Shown here in pieces: positions 1-10,699 of a DNA stretch of 64,000 nucleotides; the first letter of the stretch is position 1, and the number at the start of each line of letters is the position of its first letter. Made by a program: the position numbers and the translations under genes. The notes under the pieces are model-generated. The model had not been told where the DNA came from. It saw only the letters and a list, made by a program, of their open reading frames with translations, and made no database searches. Origin of the DNA: Anseranas semipalmata (lineage: Eukaryota; Chordata; Aves; Anseriformes; Anseranatidae); NCBI GenBank assembly GCA_013399115.1, contig VXAA01000920.1, positions 620,323 to 684,322 of the forward strand. Reading direction: 5' to 3'.

Positions 1-634
1 TCTGAACCAGGAGGGAGAAGGACTGACTTGTGAGATGTTCCATCACTGTGCCCACATCAAGGCTATGACCCACAACCACTATAACCTAAATAGCCATACG
101 TGAGTGCAAGACAACCAGTAATAGCATGTGGGGCTGATATGGACTGCTCATCCTGAGACCTGGCTATACTTCAGGTGCCACTATGGAGAAGTGGGATCCC
201 TGGAAGTTTGACATTTTCTCCCATTTGTGATCTACTTTCATATATGATCTTTCCCATACATGAGCATGTCTTTGCTCTTTGTAGCATGAGATATGTGTCT
301 TCTGGCTTGTTATACATGTGAAGGTCCATAAGGCTGGTTGTGTTCCTCTGGTTTTAATCCTAAATAAATGGAACTTAATGTTATGCCACTGTTTAGGTTA
401 AAAACAGTTTTTCCTTGAATTCAGTGGGTTTCAAAAATTCCACCCAGCTTTCAAGCTTTATGTCTTTTCACCTATTTTAAATAAATAATGCAATGGACTG
501 TCTAAACAGGTTAATGTAAAATGTACTTACACTAGTATGTAGGCATTTTAATAATACAGCATTTTATTTATTATCTTTTCCATTATTATAACTGATTGTT
601 TTGGCAGTTTAAATAATTTGCTTTTCTTTTGCAG
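1..634. other. Left-edge sequence, no recognised gene
   Basis: AT-rich single-copy-looking sequence. It contains an AATAAA at 363-368, but no reading frame or repeat family that I recognise. It may be intron or intergenic DNA upstream of PLEKHG7. Confidence 0.5.
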
Positions 635-990
635 AGATGAAAATGGTACTGGCATGCTGCAGATGGCATCATCTGCCGACTGGAAAATTTACGCATTAGA
701 TGAGTTAGAACTGAACTGTGCTTCAAACAGCTTTCAGACACAGATAATTATTGAGTCTATTTTATGGAGATAATTTTGAGACCCACTTAGGCAATATTGA
801 AAGAAAGCTAAAGGGTGACTTCAAAAAAAATCCTGTAATAGAAGATATAAATATGATATGGATTAAGTTACTAAAGGCTGTTGTCTTGCCACCCTTTTCA
901 ATTGAAGCACTTCTTAGTTTCTGCAGAAGAAAGGTTTTCTTTGGAAGGAAAATTTCACAAGAAATTTTTTCAGCTATCATAACTTTTTAG
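635..990 (+). other. Unassigned open-frame segment behind a strong splice acceptor
   Basis: An excellent acceptor (tttgcttttcttttgcag) ends at 634. From 636 one frame is open for 45 codons (beginning DENGTGMLQMASSADWKIY) to TAA at 771-773. A second frame, open from 751, continues for about 79 codons to TAG at 988-990. The frames overlap by about 20 nt, as a terminal exon with long UTR, or a frameshifted gene remnant, might. I do not recognise either peptide. It could be a terminal exon of a + strand gene starting left of the window, or chance. Confidence 0.2.
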
Positions 991-3790
991 AGAGGGATTT
1001 CTTCAGAAATGACACACTCGTGAGATATTTCTGTTCTCTGTATTGAAACATTCTTCATAATATAGAAATAAATAGGTATATAAAGGAACTGTTTAACAAG
1101 ACAGACTGTTAAGCAATGCAAAAATATTTTGTGAAAATAATACTTATCCCATGATAAGTAATAAGAAGCCATAAGAAATTCAAGTGACTGATACTTTCAC
1201 AGTAAGCTGGGCTAGGGAGCCTCCAGCCTGGCAGCTCCATAGATCCAGGATCATTCTCCCACAGAAATGAAGCACAAGGTCCAGACTCTTTCAGATCATA
1301 CAAATCCAGCCAATGTGTGGTGTTGCATCTCAGGAAAAGCAGAAAATCCCAGAAATGAGTCATTAGTAATCTGTCATTAGCCCCAGATTCAGTGTTCCAG
1401 CCCTGGCACAAAGCAAGGTGCCTTTCAGAGGCAAGGACTGACGGGGTCCCGGGAGGTCTTATTTAGCAAATGGATGGAGTGAACACCAACGCGAACATGT
1501 GAAAGTTATGTTACACTGGCATGTTTCATTCTAAGGCCTTACTTTGAACCCCAAATATCAGAGCTCCCTGATTTTAATGGCAAAACCACTACCACCATCA
1601 CTAAAATAAGGATTTCAGCCGTTTTGCACAGTGGAAAGCAATCACGTTTTTTATGCAGGGGATGTGAAAATAACCCATGAGACCATTGCTGACTCAACAA
1701 TATTCCAGAGAAATAACTCAGTAACTATCCTATTAATTTATCAGAATATTTCAAATTTAAAAACAAATAGAAAATTTTTATTCTTTTTTTTTAACATAGA
1801 TCTACATGCAGCAAGCTTTCCACTTTACACTTATTGATAGTTCTGTTTTTTTCTCTGTTTTGAACATATACACAAAACTCCAACTTAAAATAAAGGTAAC
1901 CTTTCTTAGTATTGCAGCTGTCCACTTGAGGTATTATTCTTCTGAAAAATAATAATTTACATATTAAAGATAAACACTTTGTAAGTATGGATATCAACTG
2001 AGTCCTATTTACTGTTTTGATAATTGATTTTAAGCTTGTTTATTGACAGTACTCATTATTTTTTATGGAAACTTTTGTCTTCAGTATTGTCAGTTATCTA
2101 CCGTCAGGGAACATACCCATCTGTATCTGTGTTGTTTTTTTGCTGATCTCTTTGGACATTTTCAGCAAGTAGGTTTTTCTCAACCTGAATCCAGCTGGCA
2201 AACTCTGACCTTCACTAAAGGGTTGTGGAATACATTTTGTAACCATCACAGCTTTTGAAGAAAAGAAAATCCAGAGCAAAAGCAAACTCACTTGATGCAC
2301 TTATGCTGTTCTTTTCCCATTTAGGAAATTATACTCTGAAATATTTCATTCTTTCCGCAAGGGAAGAGAATAGAATTGCAACTGTACTAATCTTTAAATT
2401 GTGACTATATTAATCCCTCTGTTAGATTAGCGTGTGTGTGAGGGGGTGGGTGCAATTCTGTTCTAAACAACACTGCTAAAATTCCAAGCCTTATTCCTAA
2501 GAGGGATGTATAAATCACTTAGATGTGTTGATTACCAAAATAGCTGATATGAAGTCCATGGAAACTGCTATTCATAGTAGTCTGTAGCTGTAACTATATG
2601 TTATCATAGTGTGCTATCAAACAATCTAAAATACAGAAATGCATACGAATATCCTGTTGAAAAGATGAATCCATGGATTTTTCTATTCTAATGGAAAATC
2701 ATTTAACTGTTTCTAACATATCAAAGGCACAGCAACAAGGAAAAACAAGAAAGCCACTTCCATCCCTGTTTTATTCCATTATCTTGTCTCCTTAAGTTAA
2801 AACTAAAAGAAATAGGCCATATGACTGAGTGTAGTCATGGTAATTCACAGATGAATTCTCTTATGAATTTATAGTGGAGATGAATTTTCTCTCATCTCCA
2901 TGAACATCCATCAGGAACAGTGATCTACACTTCCATCATTGAAAAAAATGTTGCTAATAACAAATTAAATTCATTTAAAATTCAAAGCAAAACAATGGTT
3001 CACAGTTTTGGGGATGGTCAGCCACGTTGTACTTAAATAACACCATATACAGCTGAGTCAGAAAAATAAACAGGACAATTTCTCAGCCAGGATAACACAG
3101 GGTAATTCTAATGATTTTGCTGAACTGAACTGACCTTGCCACTTGAAAACCCAATCTTACACACATCCAAAGTTCAGTGCTGCCTTTGTACCTTAAACTT
3201 TCTATCATAAAATCTCATTTCACATACATTTGTTTGCTAATATGTGAACATCACCTTTTAAAGTTTGAAATGCCACTATTAAAAAAGAATGATCCATCAT
3301 CTGTGTATCCAAAGAGTGGACTGATATGTCCTACAGAATCAAAAAGTTGTGAAGAGGATGAGTTAACACTGTGCCCATCTAATACCAGAGTAACACCTGG
3401 CAAACATCTAGGGAAGTGCAGCAAAAGTTCCCTTTAATTTGCCATTCTATTGTGCTGATACGTTCTTCAGTTGGAAAATAGGTGTATATATTGAATTTGA
3501 ATAATTCAGGAGAATAAATATGAGTTCATAGCTTTACACGATGCTGTTTTTTTTGTTCTAAAGTAATGTCCCCTCATACCACATTAAGTCCTAAAAAACA
3601 TACAAAGAATGGAAAAATATCTGTAGATATTTGGTGGGAATCCTGTCATTTTCATTACTATGATTATCATGTGGGAAGCTACTGATGAGTGAGCAGAAAC
3701 AGATGTCATTCTTTACAGCATGTCTTTTCTTGGCAGGACTACTGCATCACTAAACCCAGATATCTGGATAAACATTAACCAAAGTATAAC
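991..3790. other. Intergenic or 5' intronic DNA, nothing recognised
   Basis: AT-rich sequence with only short open frames and homopolymer runs; no splice-flanked coding segment, repeat family or RNA gene is apparent. Confidence 0.5.
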
Positions 3791-3896
3791 NNNNNNNNNN
3801 NNNNNNNNNNNNNNNNNNNNNNNNNNNNNNNNNNNNNNNNNNNNNNNNNNNNNNNNNNNNNNNNNNNNNNNNNNNNNNNNNNNNNNNNNNNNNNNN
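3791..3896. other. Assembly gap (106 N) abutting a 12-G run
   Basis: Run of N from 3791 to 3896, followed immediately by twelve G (3897-3908). The reading frames that appear to cross it are artefacts. A long G tract often stops sequencing chemistry, which probably explains the gap (inference). A separate single N is at 12838. Confidence 0.99.
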
Positions 3897-4436
3897 GGGG
3901 GGGGGGGGTTCAAAACTTTTTCTTCCCTGGTGGTATGCCAAAGAGGGCTGCCCAGCAAAATAAGAATAAAAAATCCATAAGGCTAGAATAAAAGCCAGTT
4001 AATGGATTGTTAATGGAAAGCTATAATTTTCACCTACAAATTTATCTTGTGATTTACCCCATAGCTGGCTGATCAATACCTGTCACCATAAGAGCCTTGT
4101 ATAGTGCTCATGGTGATGAGAATGATGGGTTCTTCTGATTCAGCTTTACATCAAGATATGGAAAAGATGGCTATGAGTGTCACTGGGAGAAAACATCTGC
4201 AACTTTCAATTTAATGACAGCTGTCCTGGGAACCATGTTAAAGTAAAAGAATCAGTCTCATTTATCAACACTCAGGCATACAGATTTCAGCTCTGTATTC
4301 CTCATTGATGATTTGCCAACAGATTCCTTTCTCCGTTTCAATGCTGCTTTGCCTTCAGCCAGGAAACTACAGTTCTCTTCATTCCACCTTTATTGCTGCA
4401 ATAGTGTGAACCTGTTCAATTCACATTTGGCTGGTT

Positions 4437-4878
4437 TGTCCAGGAAGATATTGTGAGGGACGGTATCAAAGCCCTTACTAAATTCCAGAAAGATTACATT
4501 CACTGCCTTCCCTTCACCCACTTAGTGGGTGACATTACCGTAGAAGGAGATCAAATTACTAAGGCAGGACTTTCTCTTCATGAACCCATGTTGACTCTGC
4601 CTGATAATAGCTTTGTTCTTTAAATGCCTTTCAATAGTACTCAGGATAATCTTCTACATAACTTTTCCTGGTACTGTTAGACTAACATGTCTGTAGTGTC
4701 CTGGGTCTTCTCTCATGCTCTTCTTGTAGATCAGTATAACATTGGCTAGCTTCCAGTCAGCAGGGACCTCCCCACATTCCCAAGACCTTTGGTAAATTGT
4801 TAAGAGGTATCCAGCTATAACATCCGCTAACTCCTTCAGCAAGCTGGGTTGAATCCCATCAGGTCCCATGGACTTCGC
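4437..4878 (-). mobile_element. CR1 LINE fragment B (downstream part): reverse-transcriptase domain, interrupted
   Basis: The minus strand encodes CR1 reverse-transcriptase sequence: KSMGPDGIQPSLLKELADVI, GEVPADWKLANVILIYKK, YRHVSLTVPGKVM, then (in shifted frames) a stretch like HGFMRGKSCLSNLISFYG and FSKGFDTVPHNIFLDK. Stops and frameshifts are present, so it is dead. It continues upstream on the far side of element A (about 5780-5870). Confidence 0.85.
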
Positions 4879-5780
4879 AGAATCACAGAATGGTTAAGGT
4901 TGGAAGGGACCTCTAGAGGTCATTTGGTCCAACCCCCTGCTCAATCAGGGACACCCAGAGCAGGTTGCCCAGGACCACATCCAGGCAGCTTTTGAAGATC
5001 TCCAGGAAGTTCTTCAAAATCTCCACCACCTCTCTGGGCAACCTGTGCCAGTGTTCTGTCACCTGCACATTACAGAAGTGCCTCCTGATGTTCAGAGGGA
5101 ACCTCCTGTGTTCCAGTTTGTGCCCATTGCCTCTTGTTCTGGCACTGGGCACCACTGGGAAGAGCCTGGCTCCATCCTGTTTGTACCCTCCCTACAGGTA
5201 TTCATAGACATTGGTGAGATCCCCCTTGAGCCTTCTCTTCTCCAGGCTGAACAGTCCCAGCTCTCAGCCTCTCCTCACAGGAGAGGTGCTCTAGTCCCTT
5301 GACCATCTTGGTGGCCCTCCACAGGAGTCTTCATAGTATGTCCATGTCTGTCTTGTACTGGGGGGCCCAGAACTGGACATAGTACTTCAGGTGCGGCCTC
5401 ACCAATGCTGAGTAGAGGGGAAGGATCACCTCACTTGACCTGCTGGTGATACCTTGCCTAATGCAGCCAAGAATACCATTAGCCTTCTTAGCATCATGGG
5501 CACATTGCTGACTCATGTTCAATTTGGTGTCCACCAGGACTCTTAGGTCCCTTTCTGCAGAGCTGCTTTCCACCTGGGTGACCCCAGCATGTACTGGTAC
5601 CTGGAGTTGCTCATCCCAGGTGCAGGACGGACTCTGTACTTCTCCTTGTTGAACTTCATGACATTCTTGTCAGCCCACTTCTCCAGCCTGTCAAGGTCCC
5701 TCTGGATGGCTGCATAGACCTCTGGTGAGTCAGTCACTCCCCCCCAGTTTCTTGTCATAACATTTTGTAACGTATGAATG
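4879..5780 (-). mobile_element. CR1 LINE fragment A: C-terminal RT and 3' end, inserted inside fragment B
   Basis: On the minus strand the 3' end is at 4879, with the typical CR1 terminus (…GAGGTCCCTTCCAACCTTAACCATTCTGTGATTC). The coding part contains DSPEVYAAIQRDLDRLEKWA, then after a frameshift near 5573 [37 protein letters not shown], and near the end [20 protein letters not shown] and [11 protein letters not shown]. It is 5'-truncated at about 5755-5780. Frameshifts and stops make it non-functional. Confidence 0.9.
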
Positions 5781-5870
5781 TTCAACAGATACAACTGGTC
5801 CCTTATTTCAGTGGCCACAAGTGGAAAGTCACTGCTCCTCCATTCATGGTTCTCCAAATCAGAGGACCAG
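5781..5870 (-). mobile_element. CR1 LINE fragment B (upstream part)
   Basis: The minus strand reads DFPLVATEIRDQLYLLNIH, the CR1 segment that normally lies directly before KSMGPDGI. The continuation is found at 4878, on the other side of element A, so A split B. The outer (5') limit is approximate. Confidence 0.6.
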
Positions 5871-6000
5871 GCAGCACAAGATCTATCATTAATGTTAAAA
5901 ACTAATAACCACTAAGAAAAAATAGTAACATCTTCTTGGGATTCTAGAATAGGTGTCTAACACAGGTCAGATGAATTACCCCTTGAAGTACATATCATGT

Positions 6001-6042
6001 ACATAATAGGCATCACCACTGACATAATAGGCATTACCGCTG
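6001..6042. repeat. 21-bp tandem duplication, two copies
   Basis: ACATAATAGGCATCACCACTG at 6001-6021 is followed directly by a copy at 6022-6042 with two substitutions. Confidence 0.85.
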
Positions 6043-7357
6043 CCCAGAGAATGGCTGCTTTAGTTGCATGCCTGTCTAAACATAGATGAGATTAATCACT
6101 CTTCCAAATAACTTGAAGTGAAATTGGAGAACGCAGGCCAACAGCTCTCTGATCTGCCAGGTGAGATTCAGACCTGATCCTTTGGCTGTTTTATCCTAAC
6201 TCTGCTTCAGTATTCTGATTTGCATGACACGAGTTTTTAGATTAGGTGCTGAGAGACGAAAACCGGGCACAGTATCTGACAGGAAAGGCAATTACCTAGA
6301 TCGCTAAGAGCTATCAATGTTGTGATTGAACTATTGAAGCTCAAGCTGACCCCCAGGGCATTCATAAAGAAACTCTCAGGACAGAAGAGGAACCATAAAA
6401 GGGAGTATAAATAAAGCTGACTAAAGGCTTCCTAAAAACAGTAGATTTGTTGAATTATGTAGTTTGGAAGTAACTAATATTATGTGTAGTAGTGTTCAAC
6501 AAATGCTTTCTTCTAAATATATTCCTTAGAAGACACTCTTCAAATGGAAAGGTTTCAACTCTTGAAGTGACCTATCTTTAAGGTAAAAAGCTTACCTACC
6601 TGAAACAATGCTTTACTAGGCCTAGATCAAAATTAGGTAGAGTGAAATTTTGCCAAGACAGTCAAGTCATTTCTGTTTTACTTCAGTCCAAAACGAAGCT
6701 GCTCCTTCATTATTTCTTTACATGTCATTAGCCTAATACAAATTTCTACAGGTGATTTCAAACCAAATAAAAGGTTTCCTACAGAAAAGGACAATTGTTT
6801 GAGAAATTAACTGTTCTGCTCCTCCCTCTGACTTATCCCCTTTGGTTATTAGTTATATTGTGAGAGTCACTTACTCCTGAATGGAAAGAGGCTTTTCTCC
6901 TTTCACTTTGGGATATGGAGAAAAATGTCTATTGAAGTTCCATAGAGATTCTTTCCAAGAACAGAAAAGGCCTCTGCTTGTCATGGTGTTTTAGAGAGCT
7001 TTTCTATGAATACTGTTTTTGAATTTTTGCTTTTAGTTTTTTTTTCTATGAATCATATTTTCTTCTACTCCAGAGGAATTTAAATAATAAATGCTTTATA
7101 CAGAAATCATTGTGTATGAGTGAGAAGACATTGCATCTCTTGTTAACTTCTGTAGAAGTATTACTGTCCACAGTCTTTAGAAAAGTTCTTGTATTATAAA
7201 GGCAGAACTCACAATGCATGTTAAATTTGTCCAGTACTTGCTCTCATGGTTAAGTTCCCATTTGCTTTGTCAGATTTTAACCATTTGGCAGAGATTTCAT
7301 ATAATGGGTGTCTGCCATTAACTACAGTTTTTGAAACTTCACAGGCAAAATGTTCTG

Positions 7358-7384
7358 GGTTTGTTTGTTTGTTTGTTTGTTTTT
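7358..7384. repeat. (GTTT)n microsatellite
   Basis: About six uninterrupted GTTT units, AT-rich flanks. Confidence 0.95.
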
Positions 7385-8485
7385 GAGGGAAAATCTAGAG
7401 AACAAAATGTTTGTGCCATAATAACAAAGTGGGAATTTCTTCTTCTATAAGTTTAGCTTTGGATTAACCATTTGGAATTTTGGTGGAAAATAGATATCTT
7501 TTTTTTTTATGGAATTCATATTGGTCCCATGAAAATCTGTCAAAATCCAGCTAAGATAAAGCCTTGGAAAAATGACAAACATTGTCTCCCCTGCTAAATT
7601 TCTAAAGGATTCTGTCTGCACTTACTGAGAGATTCAGATGAATTTGTTTGCTCTGTACCTGCAGCTCGGGGATAAGCCAAGACTTTCCCCTGTAACTAAG
7701 AAAAGGAAATTTCCTTTTTTTTTTTCATTTAGGGATGGGAGAAGGAGGCTGTAGGCATTTAGAAGACCAGTGTTTTGATTGCAAAGCTAAGTGCCAATAA
7801 AAATCTGATTGTAAATAATGTAACCAAGGGATATATCACTACTATTCTTCCATGAAGGATGAACAATGCATAGTTAGATCCAGCTGAATGAGTCAAGACA
7901 AGCAAAAAACTGGTTTATTGGAAGGGTGAAGGCATTTCATCTGCCCTTGCAGTTTGTTATGTACTTGACTAAGATCTCTCTTGCCAAACTTATCAATGTG
8001 AAAAATAAAAAATTAATTATAAAGGGAATTAAGTTTAATAAAATGTATGGATCATGTTACCGTTTGTAAACGGGCATTGATCCTGAAGCCACTTCCGTCT
8101 GACCTGATAAACAAATCCCCTAGAAACAAATCTACAAGAAGAAAAACTAGTTCCCTATAACTGCATTCAGTAAGAAGGCTTTGAAAGAGAAAACACTGTC
8201 TCTGCTGCTAAGCCTAATATGCAGTTAATCAAGCACTTGTTGAAAATTTGACTTAACTGCACGTGAAAAGGATGAAACATTTTGGAACCTGGTAAATCTT
8301 TACCTGGCTATGTTGGTAAGTTTAATCACATACACTAATTTTTCTGCATTTGTGTGAAATATTTCTGCAATTGTTTTAAACTGTATTTTCTTTACAATTA
8401 TTTTGCTGCTGAGACATTTAAGAACAATTCCTTGAGCTTCTGCTTAAAAAATATATATTTTATTATCTTTTATATTTGGAGTGTA

Positions 8486-8538
8486 TTTTTTGTTTGTTTG
8501 TTTGTTTTGTTTGTTTTTTTGTTTGTTTTGTTTTGTTT
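8486..8538. repeat. (TTTG)n imperfect microsatellite
   Basis: TTTG/TTTTG units interrupted by T runs, followed by an A/G-rich stretch (about 8539-8562). Confidence 0.9.
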
Positions 8539-9976
8539 AAAGAAAAGGAAAGAAAGGAAAGAAACTTTAATCTTTCTACTTCTACAACAGAATTCTATTC
8601 ATATAAGTATCTGGAAATTCCATATCTAGTTACAAAATTCTGCATTCTTCTTATTTTATTATATAACCTAGATGTGATTGCATCTCACAAAACTAAAGTT
8701 TTAAAAGATCACAAAGCAATAATAACAAATTTCACAGCAAAGGTATGCAATCATATCTTTGCTGAGAATTGGAAAATAGTAATAGTTTCTCATTATTGTC
8801 ACTCATGGTATATATTGAATGTGATTTTATGTCCATTTTAATGAGCTTATGCATTAATTGGCCTTTATTTATTAAAGAAGAATGAACAGATGCTAATATA
8901 TTTGTGGCTATCCACTACAGTTGTGAATGAAGCCATTTCCATCATAAAGATATGCTTTTGCTTCCTGTAAACATTTGAATGACTGTCTTCTACTGGCAGA
9001 AGAGTTTGTAAAAAGCAGCATTTTGAACTAGCAAACTTGACGAAAGCATTTGTTTCTCATCACTTGACAAATCAATCTTATAGGACTACATAATCATTCA
9101 AAATTCATATTCAATGTGTGATACTCAATATCTCCATCAAAAAGCCAACGTATGTGTGAATAATTTTATTCTAACAAAGAAAAGTGCCCAAACAAGCCAG
9201 CAATCATGAACAGCTTTAAGATTCCTCCTAGGAAAAGAAGCAGATACGTTAAGGAAGTTGAAGAGGTTTAATAACCATCAGTTATAACTTGAAATGTCAG
9301 TCCAGTTTTAGAGACTAGTCATCAAAATACCTTAAAATAGAGCTTCAAGAGTCATAGAGCATAATATTATTTATTCATCAATCAAAATATAAGGTACTTG
9401 ATAAACTGTTTTCTTCATTAGTTGATTACATGTACATAATATTTACTACAAAATACTTTTCCTGATGAAAAGAAAATAGTGATTAGACTCACCTTACATA
9501 AATGATAAATTGTATTTGCTTAAGCTTTCAGCAAGTAATTAGTATTTGTATGTAAACCATTTAGCAACCAGTAGGAGTCCTGAGAGCTAGTGACTTCATT
9601 TTTATCCCACGTACAGCAGTGTTACAGTCTCATTTATTGATGGGGGAGTAGCAACAGGAAATTAGGTGGCTGCAGCACCAGATGAGCACAGCTCCTAAAT
9701 ACACAGCTAGTCTTTACCATCTAATTAGTTCTGCTGACTGATGCTGACACTGCTTGCACACTCATAGTTCGCTGAAATACAGTCCTGAAGCTGTTGAAAC
9801 CTGCATTTAAGCAGGATTCGGATTGCAGGCAATAGTTTCTGTACTAGTGCACTTATCTATGTTATTTTGTTTAGACTTTTTCAATTTACATATTCTCTCA
9901 TATAAAAATGCATACAGCAAGTTTCTAAGAACATTTTCTGATCATGTTTCCTTGGTGCATGCAGCTATAAATCTTC

Positions 9977-10699
9977 ATGCTGCAAATAAAGATGCAACAA
10001 CCAAGTTCTGATTATTCTCCAGACCTCATCAAAGAAATCTGCATCAACGTGGAACTTCTAAACAGTGAAATCGAGCTTCATAAAGAAAATGCTCTTTTGT
10101 CTAAAAGCAGCAGCCCAGAAGATGTTTTCAGTCCCTGTGAAACACAACCAGTACCAGTTTGTATGGACACCACCATGCCTCCAGGTGATTACCTTCGAAG
10201 ACGAGGGTATACCGAGTCTTCACTTCTCCTGAAGCTTCCCACAGAGGAGTGCACAGGGAGCCATCATGCACCTTTCCAGTTTGACCGGCATGCTCTGGCC
10301 AGAATTTCCACTTCTCCAACTTTAAGGCGTCTGAGGATGGCCTCTGCCTCACAAGCACTGACATTTCAGGACTCCTCTGACACACCTCAGCTGGGGAATC
10401 AAAAAGAATACACTGGCTCTCTCCACCACATTTGTAAAAGTCCACCCCGGTGCACTAAATCTTCTTCACTGTCGGTGCCTTCTTGTGTCCATGCAAAATT
10501 ACTGTCTTCCAAAGCAAAGTCCGAGACAACCATAGCAGATCCAGAATCTGCCAGCCCCGGGTTAAAGTTACCAAGACAAAAAGATCCTCTTAACAATGGC
10601 AGTCCCAAAGAAATGCTCCAAAACTCTTGGCAAGCCAACTCTGCTACACTGCCTAGGAGACTCCCGTGCCTTAGCCGTATGCCACAGGATGGTATCCAG
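9977..10699 (+). CDS. PLEKHG7: PLEKHG7 exon 1 (coding): Ser/Pro-rich N-terminal region
   Basis: Open frame of 241 codons from ATG 9977 to a good donor (CAG|GTAAGA) at 10699/10700, ending in phase 0. The product is polar, with many Ser, Pro, Thr and Lys and basic-serine patches such as LRRRGYTESS and TLRRLRMASASQ that look like possible phosphorylation/14-3-3-type sites (inference). No transmembrane, signal or catalytic motif is visible. A possible acceptor (gcatgcag) ends at 9964, so the exon may begin at 9965 with 12 nt of 5'UTR; an in-frame TAA at 9968-9970 blocks any longer start. The sustained open frame, much denser in coding-like codons than the flanks, and its phase-compatible join to the DH exons support it as the N-terminus of PLEKHG7. 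Assignment as the C12orf74-like part is from memory. Confidence 0.8.

Larger units (their letters stand above)
5871..9963. other. 5' flank of PLEKHG7
   Basis: AT-rich DNA with a 21-bp tandem duplication (6001-6042), two (TTTG)n microsatellites (7358-7384, 8486-8538) and no recognised gene. Any non-coding first exon and promoter of PLEKHG7 should lie here or further left; I see no CpG island to mark it. Confidence 0.5.

Noticed and set aside
3713..3980. Reading frames crossing the N gap on both strands.
   Set aside because: They are produced by translating N as unknown residues; no sequence supports them.
4965..5302. Plus-strand open frames such as 4965-5207 and 5045-5302.
   Set aside because: They are antisense to the CR1 reverse-transcriptase remnant.
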